Origin: Oscillospiraceae bacterium
Lineage (GTDB): Bacteria > Bacillota > Clostridia > Oscillospirales > Acutalibacteraceae
Length of the DNA: 64,000 bases
Reading direction: 5' to 3'
Assembly (NCBI GenBank): GCA_015066385.1
Contig: SVOJ01000015.1
Location: 1-64,000 of the forward strand
Below, in pieces: positions 7,769-15,234 of the stretch. Numbering within the stretch: position 1 is the stretch's first letter; every line of letters starts with the position of its first letter. The notes below the pieces were generated by a model that worked only from the letters and a program-made list of their open reading frames with translations, did not search any database and had not been told where the DNA came from. The translations under genes and the position numbers were made by a program.

Positions 7769-8692
7769 TTATTGCAGATTTGCAAGATATTCTTCTGCAT
7801 AATGCACGGCCACCGCACCGTCGCCGACCGCCGTGACGACCTGCCGCAAAACCTTCGTACGCACATCGCCGACGGCATACACGCCCTCAATGTTCGTTTT
7901 CGTGCTCTCATCGGCATTGACATAACCGCCGTCATCGAGATCAAGCACATCTTTGAACAGAGCCGTAGCGGGGTTTCTGCCGATACTGACAAACACCGCA
8001 TCGCATTCGATTTCGCGAACTTCCTCGCTGTGCACATCGCGCACTTTGATTTTCTGCAAACGTTCTTCGCCAAGCAGTTCGACGATGTTGCTGTTCCACA
8101 CAAATTCGACATTTTCCGCTTTCAGCAGCGGTTCGTGGTAGATTTTCGTGGCTTTCAGCGTATCTCTGCGGTGCACAACATACACCTTTTTTGCAAGGTG
8201 CGACAGATACAGTGCATCTGCCGCCGCCGTGTTGCCGCCGCCGACCACGACCACCGTTTTGTTTCTGTAGAAATTGCCGTCGCAGTGTGCACAATAGTGA
8301 ACCCCTTTGCCCGTCAGTTGAGCTTCTCGTTCAACACCGAGCTTGCGCGGGTCTGCACCCGTTGCAACGATGACCGCTTTTGCATAAAAATCACCGTTTG
8401 CCGTTTGCACAAGTTTGACGGGTTCGGAAAAATCAACACTTTTGACTTCCGTGTATTCCGTCTTTGCACCGAACCGAACAGCTCCCTGTTGCATTTTGTA
8501 GCCGAGTTCAAAGCCGTCGATGCCGTTTTCAAAGCCGGGATAATTGTCGATGTCTGCAGTCAGAGCCATCTGCCCGCCGACGGACATTCTTTCAATAACA
8601 AGCGTATCAAGACCGGCTCTTGCGGCATACAATGCAGCCGTATAACCTGCGGGACCGCCGCCGATGATGAGAATATCGTATATATGCTTCAT
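7769..8692 (-). CDS. trxB: Thioredoxin reductase (NADPH) TrxB
   Basis: 307-residue flavoprotein that reduces thioredoxin with NADPH. Motifs in order: FAD-binding IIGGGPAGYTAALYAARAG at residues 8-26, the redox centre VHYCAHCDG (CxxC, here CAHC rather than the usual CATC), the NADPH motif VVVVGGGNTAAADALYL and the second FAD motif GVYAVGDVRTKVLRQV. Length is normal for bacterial low-Mr TrxB. ATG 8692 was chosen for the AAAGGAGG site just upstream. Longer in-frame extensions lack a ribosome site and run into the divergent promoter. It is divergent from the Crp/Fnr regulator with a palindrome between them. Confidence 0.93.
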   Translation of the reverse strand: MKHIYDILIIGGGPAGYTAALYAARAGLDTLVIERMSVGGQMALTADIDNYPGFENGIDGFELGYKMQQGAVRFGAKTEYTEVKSVDFSEPVKLVQTANGDFYAKAVIVATGADPRKLGVEREAQLTGKGVHYCAHCDGNFYRNKTVVVVGGGNTAAADALYLSHLAKKVYVVHRRDTLKATKIYHEPLLKAENVEFVWNSNIVELLGEERLQKIKVRDVHSEEVREIECDAVFVSIGRNPATALFKDVLDLDDGGYVNADESTKTNIEGVYAVGDVRTKVLRQVVTAVGDGAVAVHYAEEYLANLQ

Positions 8693-8747
8693 AAGGAAAC
8701 CTCCTTTTATCTTTCTGATTGCAGTATACCCGAAAAAAGGCTTTTGT

Positions 8748-8768
8748 TTCCGTGACTTTATCACAAAA
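8748..8768. promoter_or_regulatory. Candidate Crp/Fnr-type operator between trxB and the regulator gene
   Basis: CGTGA (8751-8755), 5 bp, TCACA (8761-8765), with further matching flanking T and A bases. The half-sites resemble Crp-family TGTGA/TCACA half-sites, but the spacer is one base shorter than the E. coli Crp site. It lies just upstream of the -35 box of the regulator gene and within the trxB upstream region. Inferred only. Confidence 0.4.
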
Positions 8769-8771
8769 CGG

Positions 8772-8800
8772 TTGACTTTTTGAATAATCTTTTTTACAAT
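8772..8800 (+). promoter_or_regulatory. Promoter of the Crp/Fnr-family gene
   Basis: TTGACT (8772-8777), 17 bp, TACAAT (8795-8800). The gene starts at 8832 after GAAAGAAGG. Confidence 0.68.
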
Positions 8801-8831
8801 AAAAATAAAAATCACGAAAGAAGGAAACATC

Positions 8832-9506
8832 ATGGCGCGGCAGATGTTTGAACCTGTATTCAAAGAAATTTTTCCGTTTTGGGAAGAACTGAATGAAGCG
8901 GACAAGGATTTTTTGTGTCGCAATTCGGTGGCAATCGGCTACCCCAAAGGAACCACATTGCATGACGGTACGGAATGCTCGGGTGTGTTTATGGTGCGCA
9001 AAGGAAGTCTTCGGGTATATATTTTGTCCGAAGACGGAAAGGAAATCACGCTTTATCGCCTGCATGAGGGTGATATGTGCATGCTTGCGGCTTCCTGCGT
9101 GTTGCAGACAATCACATTCGATGTGATGATCGATGCGGAAGAAGACTGCGAATGCTTTATTGTCGGAGGAACCGCATTTGCGAGCATTTCCGAAAAACAT
9201 GCCAATGTAAAAATCTTTGCACTTGAAACCGCGATCAGCCGTTTTTCGGATGTGATGTGGGTCATGCAACAGATTCTGTTTATGAGTCTGGACAAAAGAC
9301 TGGCCATTTTTCTTTATGATGAAGCAACAAGATTGCAGACCGACACCCTGACACTCACACATGAACAGATTGCAAAGTACATGGGTTCTGCGCGGGAAGT
9401 GGTTTCAAGAATGCTTAAATATTTCTCAAACGAGGGCATCGTGCAGGTGTCACGAAAAGGAATAAAGATTATCGACAAACAAAAACTCAGAGAACTGACA
9501 AGGTAA
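8832..9506 (+). CDS. Crp/Fnr-family transcriptional regulator
   Basis: 224-residue regulator. The N-terminal cyclic-nucleotide-binding-type beta-roll (about 25-130) contains GVFMVRKGSLRVYILSEDG and EITLYRLHEGDMCML. A dimer helix follows, then a C-terminal Crp-type winged helix (150-224) with THEQIAKYMGSAREVVSRM as recognition region. Several Cys are present (residues 30, 49, 77, 83, 98 and 100 by rough count) but not in the standard Fnr 4Fe-4S spacing, so the signal is uncertain. In anaerobes such genes often respond to oxygen or peroxide stress and lie next to redox genes. Its divergence from trxB fits this. The histidine phosphatase gene follows after 5 nt. Confidence 0.9.
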   Translation: MARQMFEPVFKEIFPFWEELNEADKDFLCRNSVAIGYPKGTTLHDGTECSGVFMVRKGSLRVYILSEDGKEITLYRLHEGDMCMLAASCVLQTITFDVMIDAEEDCECFIVGGTAFASISEKHANVKIFALETAISRFSDVMWVMQQILFMSLDKRLAIFLYDEATRLQTDTLTLTHEQIAKYMGSAREVVSRMLKYFSNEGIVQVSRKGIKIIDKQKLRELTR

Positions 9507-9511
9507 AGAAA

Positions 9512-10213
9512 ATGAAAGATGATAACATTGAACTCGAATTGTATCTTGTGCGCCACGGTGAATCCATGGGCAATGCAGGCCTTGCCGATGCACTGTGCAA
9601 CGACCTGAAGCATGACCCTCCCCTGACCGAAAAAGGAGAAAAACAGGCAGAACTTTTAGGCCGTTATTTTGCGGATTGCCCTTTGGATGCACTGTTTGCA
9701 AGCGGTATGCGAAGAGCCTTGCAAACGGCGGAGGCAGTGCGTTTTTATCAACCCGCAAACGGAGCAAAATCCGTACAGGTACATAAAGTTTTCACCGAAT
9801 GCAACACGGGGGAAGATACCAAAGGCAGAACCATAAAAGAAATCAATCTTGATTTTCCGCAGGCGGTTTGTGCTTTTGAAACAGAAGAAACCGAACGCAT
9901 CATGTTTTACGGTGAAGACGACAGTGATGCCGTTTTATTGGCGCGAGGGAAAGAGGCGATCTCCTATATCCGCCGTCACTTTTACAAGGGTGAAAAAGTG
10001 ATGGTTGCCGCCCATGCTGCTTTCAACACATTTATGCTGTATGCCGCTTTGGGGCTTTCGCATGAGCAGATTTTTGACCCGTCTTTCTACAACACGGGCA
10101 TCACAAAAATTATTTTTTTCAAGGAAGGCACAGGCAAATTCGGAGATGTGCATCTGGAATACATGAACAGTATTCCGCATCTTGTTGACACATATCCCGA
10201 CATGAAATATTAA
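9512..10213 (+). CDS. Histidine phosphatase (phosphoglycerate mutase-like) protein
   Basis: 233-residue histidine phosphatase. The catalytic RHG motif is in LYLVRHGESMGNAG at residues 11-24 and the second catalytic His in VMVAAHAAFNTFM near 170. DALFASGMRRALQTAEAV supplies the conserved Arg. The Ser/Met stretch after RHG and an insert of about 40 residues (GRTIKEINLDFPQ region) place it in the broad phosphatase group rather than the glycolytic mutases. Substrate unknown. It starts 5 nt after the Crp-family gene, so the two are co-transcribed and the unit ends in a bidirectional terminator. Confidence 0.88.
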   Translation: MKDDNIELELYLVRHGESMGNAGLADALCNDLKHDPPLTEKGEKQAELLGRYFADCPLDALFASGMRRALQTAEAVRFYQPANGAKSVQVHKVFTECNTGEDTKGRTIKEINLDFPQAVCAFETEETERIMFYGEDDSDAVLLARGKEAISYIRRHFYKGEKVMVAAHAAFNTFMLYAALGLSHEQIFDPSFYNTGITKIIFFKEGTGKFGDVHLEYMNSIPHLVDTYPDMKY

Positions 10214-10254
10214 AAAAAGTGTGCATGATCAGAATAACGATCTGCACACTTTTT
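10214..10254. terminator. Bidirectional terminator
   Basis: AAAAAGTGTGCA and TGCACACTTTTT (10243-10254) with an inner GATC/GATC extension form a stem of about 15 bp. Both flanks are A/T runs, serving the histidine phosphatase and the convergent flavin reductase genes. Confidence 0.82.
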
Positions 10255-10258
10255 ATTC

Positions 10259-10816
10259 TTACTGCAACTGTTTACCGTCTGCAAAAGCATTGCCGACACG
10301 TTCACCCATGGTGTAATACCCGTGCTCCGAGGGATCATAGCAGATGGGACAAAATTTGGTCAGGTCAATTTTGCCGCCTGTCAGGATGGATTCATCTGCA
10401 CTGACATTGACAATTTTGCCGACAAGGCGATCGGTTCCGGGGTCGTAAGAAATCATTTCGCACTCAAGTGTCAACGGTAATTCATTGAAAATCGGTGCAT
10501 TGACTTTTTCACTTTTGGCAACCGTCCATCCTGTTTTTTTGATTTTGTCAGGCTCTTTGTTACCCGATACCACACCGACAAAATCGGCGGCAACAAGGTT
10601 TTTCACATCCGCGGGACTGACGGTGAATGCTTTTGTTTTCAGCACATTGGCGGCGGTTTTGTGTCCTGCGCTGATGCTGACAGTGATTTCTTCAAAATCA
10701 CTGATACCGCCCCAAGCCGCATTCATGGCATTGGGAACTCCGTTTTCATCGTAAGTGCCTAAAATCAGCACAGGCATGGGATAAAGCATCGGCTTTGCGC
10801 CTAAATCATTTCGCAT
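10259..10816 (-). CDS. Flavin reductase-like / FMN-binding split-barrel protein
   Basis: 185-residue protein of the flavin reductase-like family. PVLILGTYDENGVPNAMNAA, the Ser-rich strand ITVSISAGHKTAANVLKTKAF and FTVSPADV are the typical FMN-binding barrel segments. Related proteins in anaerobes act as NAD(P)H:flavin reductases or flavoredoxins. The late Cys pair in FCPICYDPSEHGYY (about 155-168) is a notable local feature. Cytoplasmic. A good GGAGG site precedes the ATG. A promoter and an 11-bp inverted repeat lie upstream, shared with the divergent secreted-protein gene, so the two may answer the same regulator. Confidence 0.88.
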   Translation of the reverse strand: MRNDLGAKPMLYPMPVLILGTYDENGVPNAMNAAWGGISDFEEITVSISAGHKTAANVLKTKAFTVSPADVKNLVAADFVGVVSGNKEPDKIKKTGWTVAKSEKVNAPIFNELPLTLECEMISYDPGTDRLVGKIVNVSADESILTGGKIDLTKFCPICYDPSEHGYYTMGERVGNAFADGKQLQ

Positions 10817-10852
10817 GGTATTCCTCCGTCTTTTAAATTACAAGATGTTTTT

Positions 10853-10881
10853 ATCATACTGCTTTTTTCGCAGTTTTGCAA
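10853..10881 (-). promoter_or_regulatory. Promoter of the flavin reductase gene
   Basis: Minus strand TTGCAA (10881-10876), 17 bp, TATGAT (10858-10853). The -35 box overlaps the left arm of the 11-bp inverted repeat. Confidence 0.62.
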
Positions 10882-10916
10882 TCTGTTTTTTTTGCATTGC
10901 AATTCAAAACAGATTG
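10879..10916. repeat. 11-bp inverted repeat spanning two divergent promoters
   Basis: CAATCTGTTTT (10879-10889) and AAAACAGATTG (10906-10916) are perfect reverse complements separated by 16 bp. One arm covers the -35 edge of the leftward promoter, the other lies in the spacer of the rightward promoter. This suggests a shared operator. Not followed by a coding stop, so not a terminator. Confidence 0.6.
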
Positions 10917-10925
10917 TGATAGAAT
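10897..10925 (+). promoter_or_regulatory. Promoter of the secreted beta-helix protein gene
   Basis: TTGCAA (10897-10902), 17 bp, TAGAAT (10920-10925). The ribosome site AAAGGATGG precedes the ATG at 10959. Confidence 0.58.
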
Positions 10926-10958
10926 AAAAATATATATGTAAGCAAAGGATGGGTGTTT

Positions 10959-12113
10959 ATGAAAAAGACAAGTGTTTACAAGCGTTTGTTTTCGGCGGTG
11001 CTTTGTGCGATTTTGTTATTTGCATGTTTGCCGGTTTATGCATTGTCTGCCGATGAAGAGGCTGGCTATCTTTTGATTACCGATTATGTGCAACCCGATA
11101 CCGGGGAAGATTTATCGACTGCCATTCAGCAAGTCATTGACGAAAATCCGAACCGCACCATCTTTTTCCCCGACGGTGAATATCTGTTGTCTTCGCCTGT
11201 TTATACTCCTGCCGAGCCGACACAGGCGGTTTCCCTGAAACTTGCCGATTTTGCAGTGCTCAAAGCAAGCGAAAACTGGCAAAAAGGTGAAGCCGTTGTG
11301 CAATTGGGCGGCAAATTCCCTGCCAACAACACGCACACAAACGGCAGCAATTATTCATTTGAGGGCGGCATCATTGACGGAAACGGTGTTGCTAACGGCA
11401 TTTCGATCAATTCCGGCAGAGAAACAGCCGTACGCAATGTTTCAATCAAAAATACGGTCATCGGTCTGCACATTATGCACGGTGCAAACAGCGGCTCCTC
11501 GGATGCCGACATTTTCGGTGTGAACATCATCGGGACAGGCACGACCGAATCGGTCGGTATTCTGCTCGAGGGCTTTGACAACACGTTGACAAATATGCGT
11601 ATCGGCAACGTGTTCACGGGTGTGCATGTAAAAAGTGCAGGCAACATCTTACGCAATATTCATCCGCTTTATTATTCGGATTACACCGATTATGAAAACT
11701 CCTGCGGCTTTTTGGTTGAATACGGCAACAACTGGTTTGACTATTGCTACAGTGACCAATTCGGCATCGGTTTCCGCACCACCTCAAACGATGCAAGCAC
11801 CTTCCATGATTGTTTTATTTACTGGTATTCCGCCAACGGCGGCAAACACACCGCATTCAAAGCAGACAAAAAGTTCAATTCAACTATTACCAATTTCAAA
11901 ATCGGTTTCAACAGCGATGAAGTTAATAATGTTGTGCTCTCTGTCGGCGAAATCGGCGGAGAAGGAACAATTGAGAATCTGGATGTAAGCAGTGCCATGG
12001 CAGACAGCAATTTGTACAAAGCCTATCTGAAAGACGGCAATATTTTCGACCGCCTGATCGGATTTTTCAGTCTGCTGATTGAATTCATCAAAACGCAGTT
12101 GTTTTTTAAATAA
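10959..12113 (+). CDS. Secreted right-handed beta-helix (pectate lyase-like) protein
   Basis: 384-residue secreted protein. Signal peptide (KRLFSAVLCAILLFACLPVYA) ends near residue 32. The segment DLSTAIQQVIDENPNRTIFF followed by PDGEYLLSSPVYTP is the entry of a pectate-lyase-3/GH28-related beta-helix, and repeated strand turns (GGIIDGNG, VRNVSIKNT, NTLTNMRIGNVFTG) continue to about residue 340. The C-terminus is a hydrophobic, aromatic helix (IGFFSLLIEFIKTQLF) with two charged residues after it, which looks like a membrane-seeking tail. Polysaccharide lyase or hydrolase activity is possible, but no catalytic set can be verified. ATG 10959 is chosen over GTG 10953 for ribosome-site spacing. 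Confidence 0.82.
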   Translation: MKKTSVYKRLFSAVLCAILLFACLPVYALSADEEAGYLLITDYVQPDTGEDLSTAIQQVIDENPNRTIFFPDGEYLLSSPVYTPAEPTQAVSLKLADFAVLKASENWQKGEAVVQLGGKFPANNTHTNGSNYSFEGGIIDGNGVANGISINSGRETAVRNVSIKNTVIGLHIMHGANSGSSDADIFGVNIIGTGTTESVGILLEGFDNTLTNMRIGNVFTGVHVKSAGNILRNIHPLYYSDYTDYENSCGFLVEYGNNWFDYCYSDQFGIGFRTTSNDASTFHDCFIYWYSANGGKHTAFKADKKFNSTITNFKIGFNSDEVNNVVLSVGEIGGEGTIENLDVSSAMADSNLYKAYLKDGNIFDRLIGFFSLLIEFIKTQLFFK

Positions 12114-12118
12114 TAAGC

Positions 12119-12154
12119 AAGACCGTGTTTGATACAATGCACAAACACGGTCTT
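12119..12154. terminator. Bidirectional terminator-like hairpin
   Basis: AAGACCGTGTTTG (12119-12131) and CAAACACGGTCTT (12142-12154) form a perfect 13-bp stem with a 10-nt loop between two convergent genes. The T-tract is short. Confidence 0.75.
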
Positions 12155-12164
12155 CTGTTATATT

Positions 12165-12389
12165 TTACGGCCACAGACGGCGCATTGCTTCAATTTCAGG
12201 CTCGGGCATATCGTTTTCCATATTATCTCTTGCAAGGTCATTGTCAAACACATCGTACACATCGGTTACGGGTTTTTCAATCTGCGAAGAAGCAAGTAGT
12301 TTTTCATGGAAAAGTTCCACCGACGGAATATCAGATTCGCTTATAACGGGATCGCGATGCTTTTTTTTATTTTTTTTGTTTGCATCCAT
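12165..12389 (-). CDS. Small hydrophilic protein of unknown function
   Basis: 74-residue protein with a Lys-rich start (MDANKKNKKKHRD) and an acidic remainder ending EIEAMRRLWP. No signal peptide or membrane segment. The start at 12389 has AGGTG 6 nt upstream. An in-frame extension to 12461 lacks a ribosome site. The alternation of a basic head and acidic tail suggests a nucleic-acid- or protein-binding small protein, but I do not recognise a family. It lies between two convergent or divergent units and is transcribed alone. Confidence 0.55.
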   Translation of the reverse strand: MDANKKNKKKHRDPVISESDIPSVELFHEKLLASSQIEKPVTDVYDVFDNDLARDNMENDMPEPEIEAMRRLWP

Positions 12390-12473
12390 ACATTTCACCT
12401 CAAAGACAGTATATGCAGAAATCCCGTTTTTTCGCCTGCGTTTTGCAGGCGGCAATGCCATTTTTTTTATTTT

Positions 12474-12503
12474 TGTAAGACTATTTTTCCCGTTTTTCGT
12501 CTA
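12474..12503 (+). promoter_or_regulatory. Candidate ECF-type autoregulated promoter
   Basis: TGTAAG (12474-12479), 18 bp, CGTCTA (12498-12503). The -10 matches the CGTC core used by several Bacillota ECF sigma factors, and the -35 resembles TGTAAC. No sigma-A-type promoter is evident here. Inference: the sigma factor may transcribe its own operon. Confidence 0.4.
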
Positions 12504-12524
12504 TAGGATGAAAGGAGTGAAAAC

Positions 12525-13082
12525 ATGGACAAGAGCAATGAACTGTACCGTCGGTTTCTGCAAGGCGACAATGATGCGTTGGGAGCACTTGTGAATATTT
12601 ACAACGAAAGGCTGATTTTATTCTTATACGGCTTTGTAAAGGATTCCGCCTGCGCCGAAGACCTTGCCGCCGACACATTCCTTTATTTACTTGTCAAAAA
12701 ACCTTCTTTCAGGCAGGAATCAGCTTTTAAGACATGGCTGTTCCGCATTGCCCAAAACAAGGCAATCGACTTTTTACGTAAGCAGAAGAGATATCCGGAG
12801 ATCTCTCTGGACAACATAAAAACCGATCTGCCGTCATCCGATCTGCCCGAACTGCGGCTTTTGCAGGAAGAAAGAAACCGAAAACTCTATATCGCTCTGC
12901 AAAAATTACCCGGGCAGTACCGAACCGTATTGCAACTTTTGTATTTTGAAGAAATGACCTATAAGCAAGCGGGCGCGGTGCTGAGAATGAGTGAAAAGCA
13001 GATACGGAATCTGTCTTACAATGCCAGGAACTCTTTAAGAGAAGCCTGCAAAAAGGAGGGCATTGAAAATGCGTTCGAATGA
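12525..13082 (+). CDS. ECF-type RNA polymerase sigma factor
   Basis: 185-residue sigma-70-family factor with region 2 (GALVNIYNERLILFLYGFV, AEDLAADTFLYLL, FKTWLFRIAQNKAIDFLRKQ) and region 4 (LPGQYRTVLQLLYFEEMTYKQ, then RMSEKQIRNLSYNARNSL). It lacks regions 1 and 3, as expected for the ECF group. A good AAAGGAG site precedes the ATG. The following membrane protein gene overlaps its last 14 bases, the usual arrangement of an ECF sigma factor and its partner, so it probably responds to an envelope signal. Target genes are unknown. Confidence 0.92.
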   Translation: MDKSNELYRRFLQGDNDALGALVNIYNERLILFLYGFVKDSACAEDLAADTFLYLLVKKPSFRQESAFKTWLFRIAQNKAIDFLRKQKRYPEISLDNIKTDLPSSDLPELRLLQEERNRKLYIALQKLPGQYRTVLQLLYFEEMTYKQAGAVLRMSEKQIRNLSYNARNSLREACKKEGIENAFE

Positions 13083-14040
13083 AGAACAGACAAAGCTCAT
13101 TTTGGAAAAATATGAAAATCACAAAACGAAAAAAAGAAAAAAAACAAAAATCATAACGGCTTGTATCTCCGTTGCCGCTTGCCTCGTCTCGGTGTTCGGA
13201 ATCGGCTCAATTATGCAGCATGAACCCGATTTACCGCCCGACAACAACAATTTCCCCGTCAACACACAATTGCAGACCACCGAAAAGGAAAGCAACTCTG
13301 CAACCGCAGAAAGCGGTGTGTATATTCCCGAAATCAAAATCGAGCCTGTTGAAGAAAATGTAATGGCGGATATGCTCGCCATGGTCAAATACAACGACAG
13401 AATTTATGTCGGGCATTATCTGTGGGATCACCCGATGGAATATAACGAACACAAGGATCTGTTGGGTGAATATGTCGGCACAGGCAACAACAAAATCACC
13501 TGTTGGTCGGATGAAAAAGACTATGAAGGGCAGTTTGCATCCAACACACCGTATAATTTTTACACGGTCAAAGGGTATGATCCTGTTTTCCGCCTTGCGG
13601 CAGTAATGCATCTTGAAAACGGATCCTTCATTGAATTTTTTGACTGCCTGAACGGAATATGGCTGCAGACGGGTACGGATCTGTATGAAGATCTTCTGCA
13701 CATTACGGACAATTATACATCCGTTTTATATCAGCTGCACAATGACTGGGATTACGGCAAAGGCAATTACAAGCAGCTCGATACAGTGACGGACAGCGAC
13801 ATAAAAGCGTTTATTGAAACCCTGAAAGCAAGTGAATTTGTTGACCTGACGGACACTGCGTCGGCACATGAGATCTACAACGGTAAGCAGGCGCATCTGT
13901 TCTTTCAGATGCACGACGGCACGACCCTCGGAATACGACTTTTTGAGGGCGGATATGTCGAATTCGCAGGCACATCGGCAAGAGCTTATGTGTATATGCC
14001 CGGTGAAATATTTGACGTAATTTTCAACGCAACAACATGA
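13069..14040 (+). CDS. Probable membrane-anchored partner (anti-sigma-like) of the ECF factor
   Basis: 323-residue protein: a short, very basic cytoplasmic head (ENHKTKKRKKTK), one membrane segment (IITACISVAACLVSVFGIGS, about 26-45), a Thr/Ser/Asn linker and a large extracellular domain (about 90-323) with no family I recognise. The cytoplasmic head is much shorter than a classical ZAS anti-sigma domain and has no zinc motif, so anti-sigma function is inferred from position only. ATG 13069 is chosen for AGGAGGG at 13054-13060. It overlaps the sigma gene by 14 nt and ends before a strong bidirectional terminator. Confidence 0.75.
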   Translation: MRSNEEQTKLILEKYENHKTKKRKKTKIITACISVAACLVSVFGIGSIMQHEPDLPPDNNNFPVNTQLQTTEKESNSATAESGVYIPEIKIEPVEENVMADMLAMVKYNDRIYVGHYLWDHPMEYNEHKDLLGEYVGTGNNKITCWSDEKDYEGQFASNTPYNFYTVKGYDPVFRLAAVMHLENGSFIEFFDCLNGIWLQTGTDLYEDLLHITDNYTSVLYQLHNDWDYGKGNYKQLDTVTDSDIKAFIETLKASEFVDLTDTASAHEIYNGKQAHLFFQMHDGTTLGIRLFEGGYVEFAGTSARAYVYMPGEIFDVIFNATT

Positions 14041-14051
14041 TTTGAGAAAAA

Positions 14052-14087
14052 AAATAAAGCCTGCCGTGAAAAGCAGGCTTTATTTTT
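14052..14087. terminator. Bidirectional terminator
   Basis: AAATAAAGCCTGC (14052-14064) and GCAGGCTTTATTT (14073-14085), perfect 13-bp stem with an 8-nt loop, T-run on both strands. Shared by the ECF operon and the convergent PAP2 gene. Confidence 0.88.
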
Positions 14088-14099
14088 TATGGAATTGAT

Positions 14100-15050
14100 T
14101 TATGCTTTTTTCAGACCTTTGATTTTTTCTGCAAGGTCAAAGTCGCGAAGTGCGGGCTTGTTTTCGATTGCGTTGAGGATGGCTTTCATGATGGAGTAAG
14201 CAATCACAGCGGCAAGCGTACCGACAACAACACCGGCAACAACGTCCGTGAAGTAGTGGACACACAGATACAGTCTTGTGAAGCCGACACCTGCTGCCAT
14301 AACCGGGAAAATCCATGCGATCTTCTTTTTGCGCATGCTCAGGAAGAGTGCCATACCCATTTCAAATGCACAGGTGGTGTGGCCGCTGGGGAAGCTGTTT
14401 TCGCTGGGTGTGTGTGCACCTGCGAAGTTGTACCAGCCCATGAAGACGGGATCATCAGCCATGCTGACATAAGGACGGACACGGCCGCAAACGTTTTTGA
14501 GAATAACATTGGTGAACAGTGTGCCGAGCACAATTGCGAATGCAACGGTGATGCCGACTCTGCGGGTCTTTTTGAAGAAGCAAAGGAACACGCAGACGAT
14601 CAGCAACGGAATGGCAACCTCACTGTCGCCGAGCACGGTATAGGTGCTTACGATAACATTCATCACTTCGCTGTGAAGTTTTGTAACAGCGGTGAACACG
14701 GCATAGTCAAGATTTCTGAAAGTCTTGTCGAGCCATTTGCCGATTGCATTGCCTTGGAAAACTTCTTCTTCGCCTTCGCCGGTTTCATCGTCTGCACCGA
14801 TGGTAATGACTGCATCACCGTCGGTCAGTGCGGCATCGCCGTCGGTGATTTCTTCTTTTGCGATTTCGTCACCGTCCGTTACGGCGCCGTCTGCTGGATT
14901 TTCAAGCGCATACAGCACTGCGTCGGTGTTGACTTCGTCTGCAACAGGTGCTTCCTGCGCACTGACGGGGAATGCAAACAGCATGCACAGCATGGTCATA
15001 ACAAGCATGAGTGCATACACTTTTTGATTTTGATTCTGATTCTTTCTCAT
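14100..15050 (-). CDS. Secreted/membrane PAP2-family phosphatase
   Basis: 316-residue PAP2 phosphatase. A signal peptide (MLVMTMLCMLFAFPVSA, ending near residue 31) is followed by an acidic linker (about 32-95) with repeated TDGD motifs. The membrane part then holds the three PAP2 motifs: KNVCGRVRPY, SFPSGHTTCAFEMG and YLCVHYFTDVVAG, with about five membrane helices. It should dephosphorylate a lipid phosphate such as phosphatidate or undecaprenyl pyrophosphate on the outer face of the membrane. The signal peptide plus acidic TDGD linker before a polytopic PAP2 core is unusual. Good GGAGGG site. Single-gene unit. Confidence 0.9.
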   Translation of the reverse strand: MRKNQNQNQKVYALMLVMTMLCMLFAFPVSAQEAPVADEVNTDAVLYALENPADGAVTDGDEIAKEEITDGDAALTDGDAVITIGADDETGEGEEEVFQGNAIGKWLDKTFRNLDYAVFTAVTKLHSEVMNVIVSTYTVLGDSEVAIPLLIVCVFLCFFKKTRRVGITVAFAIVLGTLFTNVILKNVCGRVRPYVSMADDPVFMGWYNFAGAHTPSENSFPSGHTTCAFEMGMALFLSMRKKKIAWIFPVMAAGVGFTRLYLCVHYFTDVVAGVVVGTLAAVIAYSIMKAILNAIENKPALRDFDLAEKIKGLKKA

Positions 15051-15150
15051 AATACCCTCCGATTTATTTCAGATGTAACCAATATAGCAAATTATTTCCG
15101 ATAAGTCAACTTGAATATTTTTAACAAGTCTTTTCTTTTTCGGTAAAATG

Positions 15151-15159
15151 TGGTATACT
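15151..15159 (+). promoter_or_regulatory. Extended -10 promoter of the two-component operon
   Basis: TGGTATACT (15151-15159) is an extended -10 element. No good -35 hexamer is seen 17 bp upstream. About 75 nt of leader precede the GTG start. Confidence 0.45.
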
Positions 15160-15234
15160 GAAAAAGGAATTAACCGAATATTAAAATTGTTGTGGTACAA
15201 AAAAATCAAATGCAAAAAAAAGAGGTGTCATGCC

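Noticed and set aside
7004-8755. 583-codon plus-strand frame opposite the dehydrogenase and trxB genes
   Set aside because: Crosses two genes with full motifs on the other strand. Composition His/Phe/Cys-rich, no ribosome site.
12434-12450. GCCTGC/GCAGGC hairpin upstream of the small 74-aa gene as a terminator
   Set aside because: No T-tract follows on either strand in a useful position, and no gene ends there.
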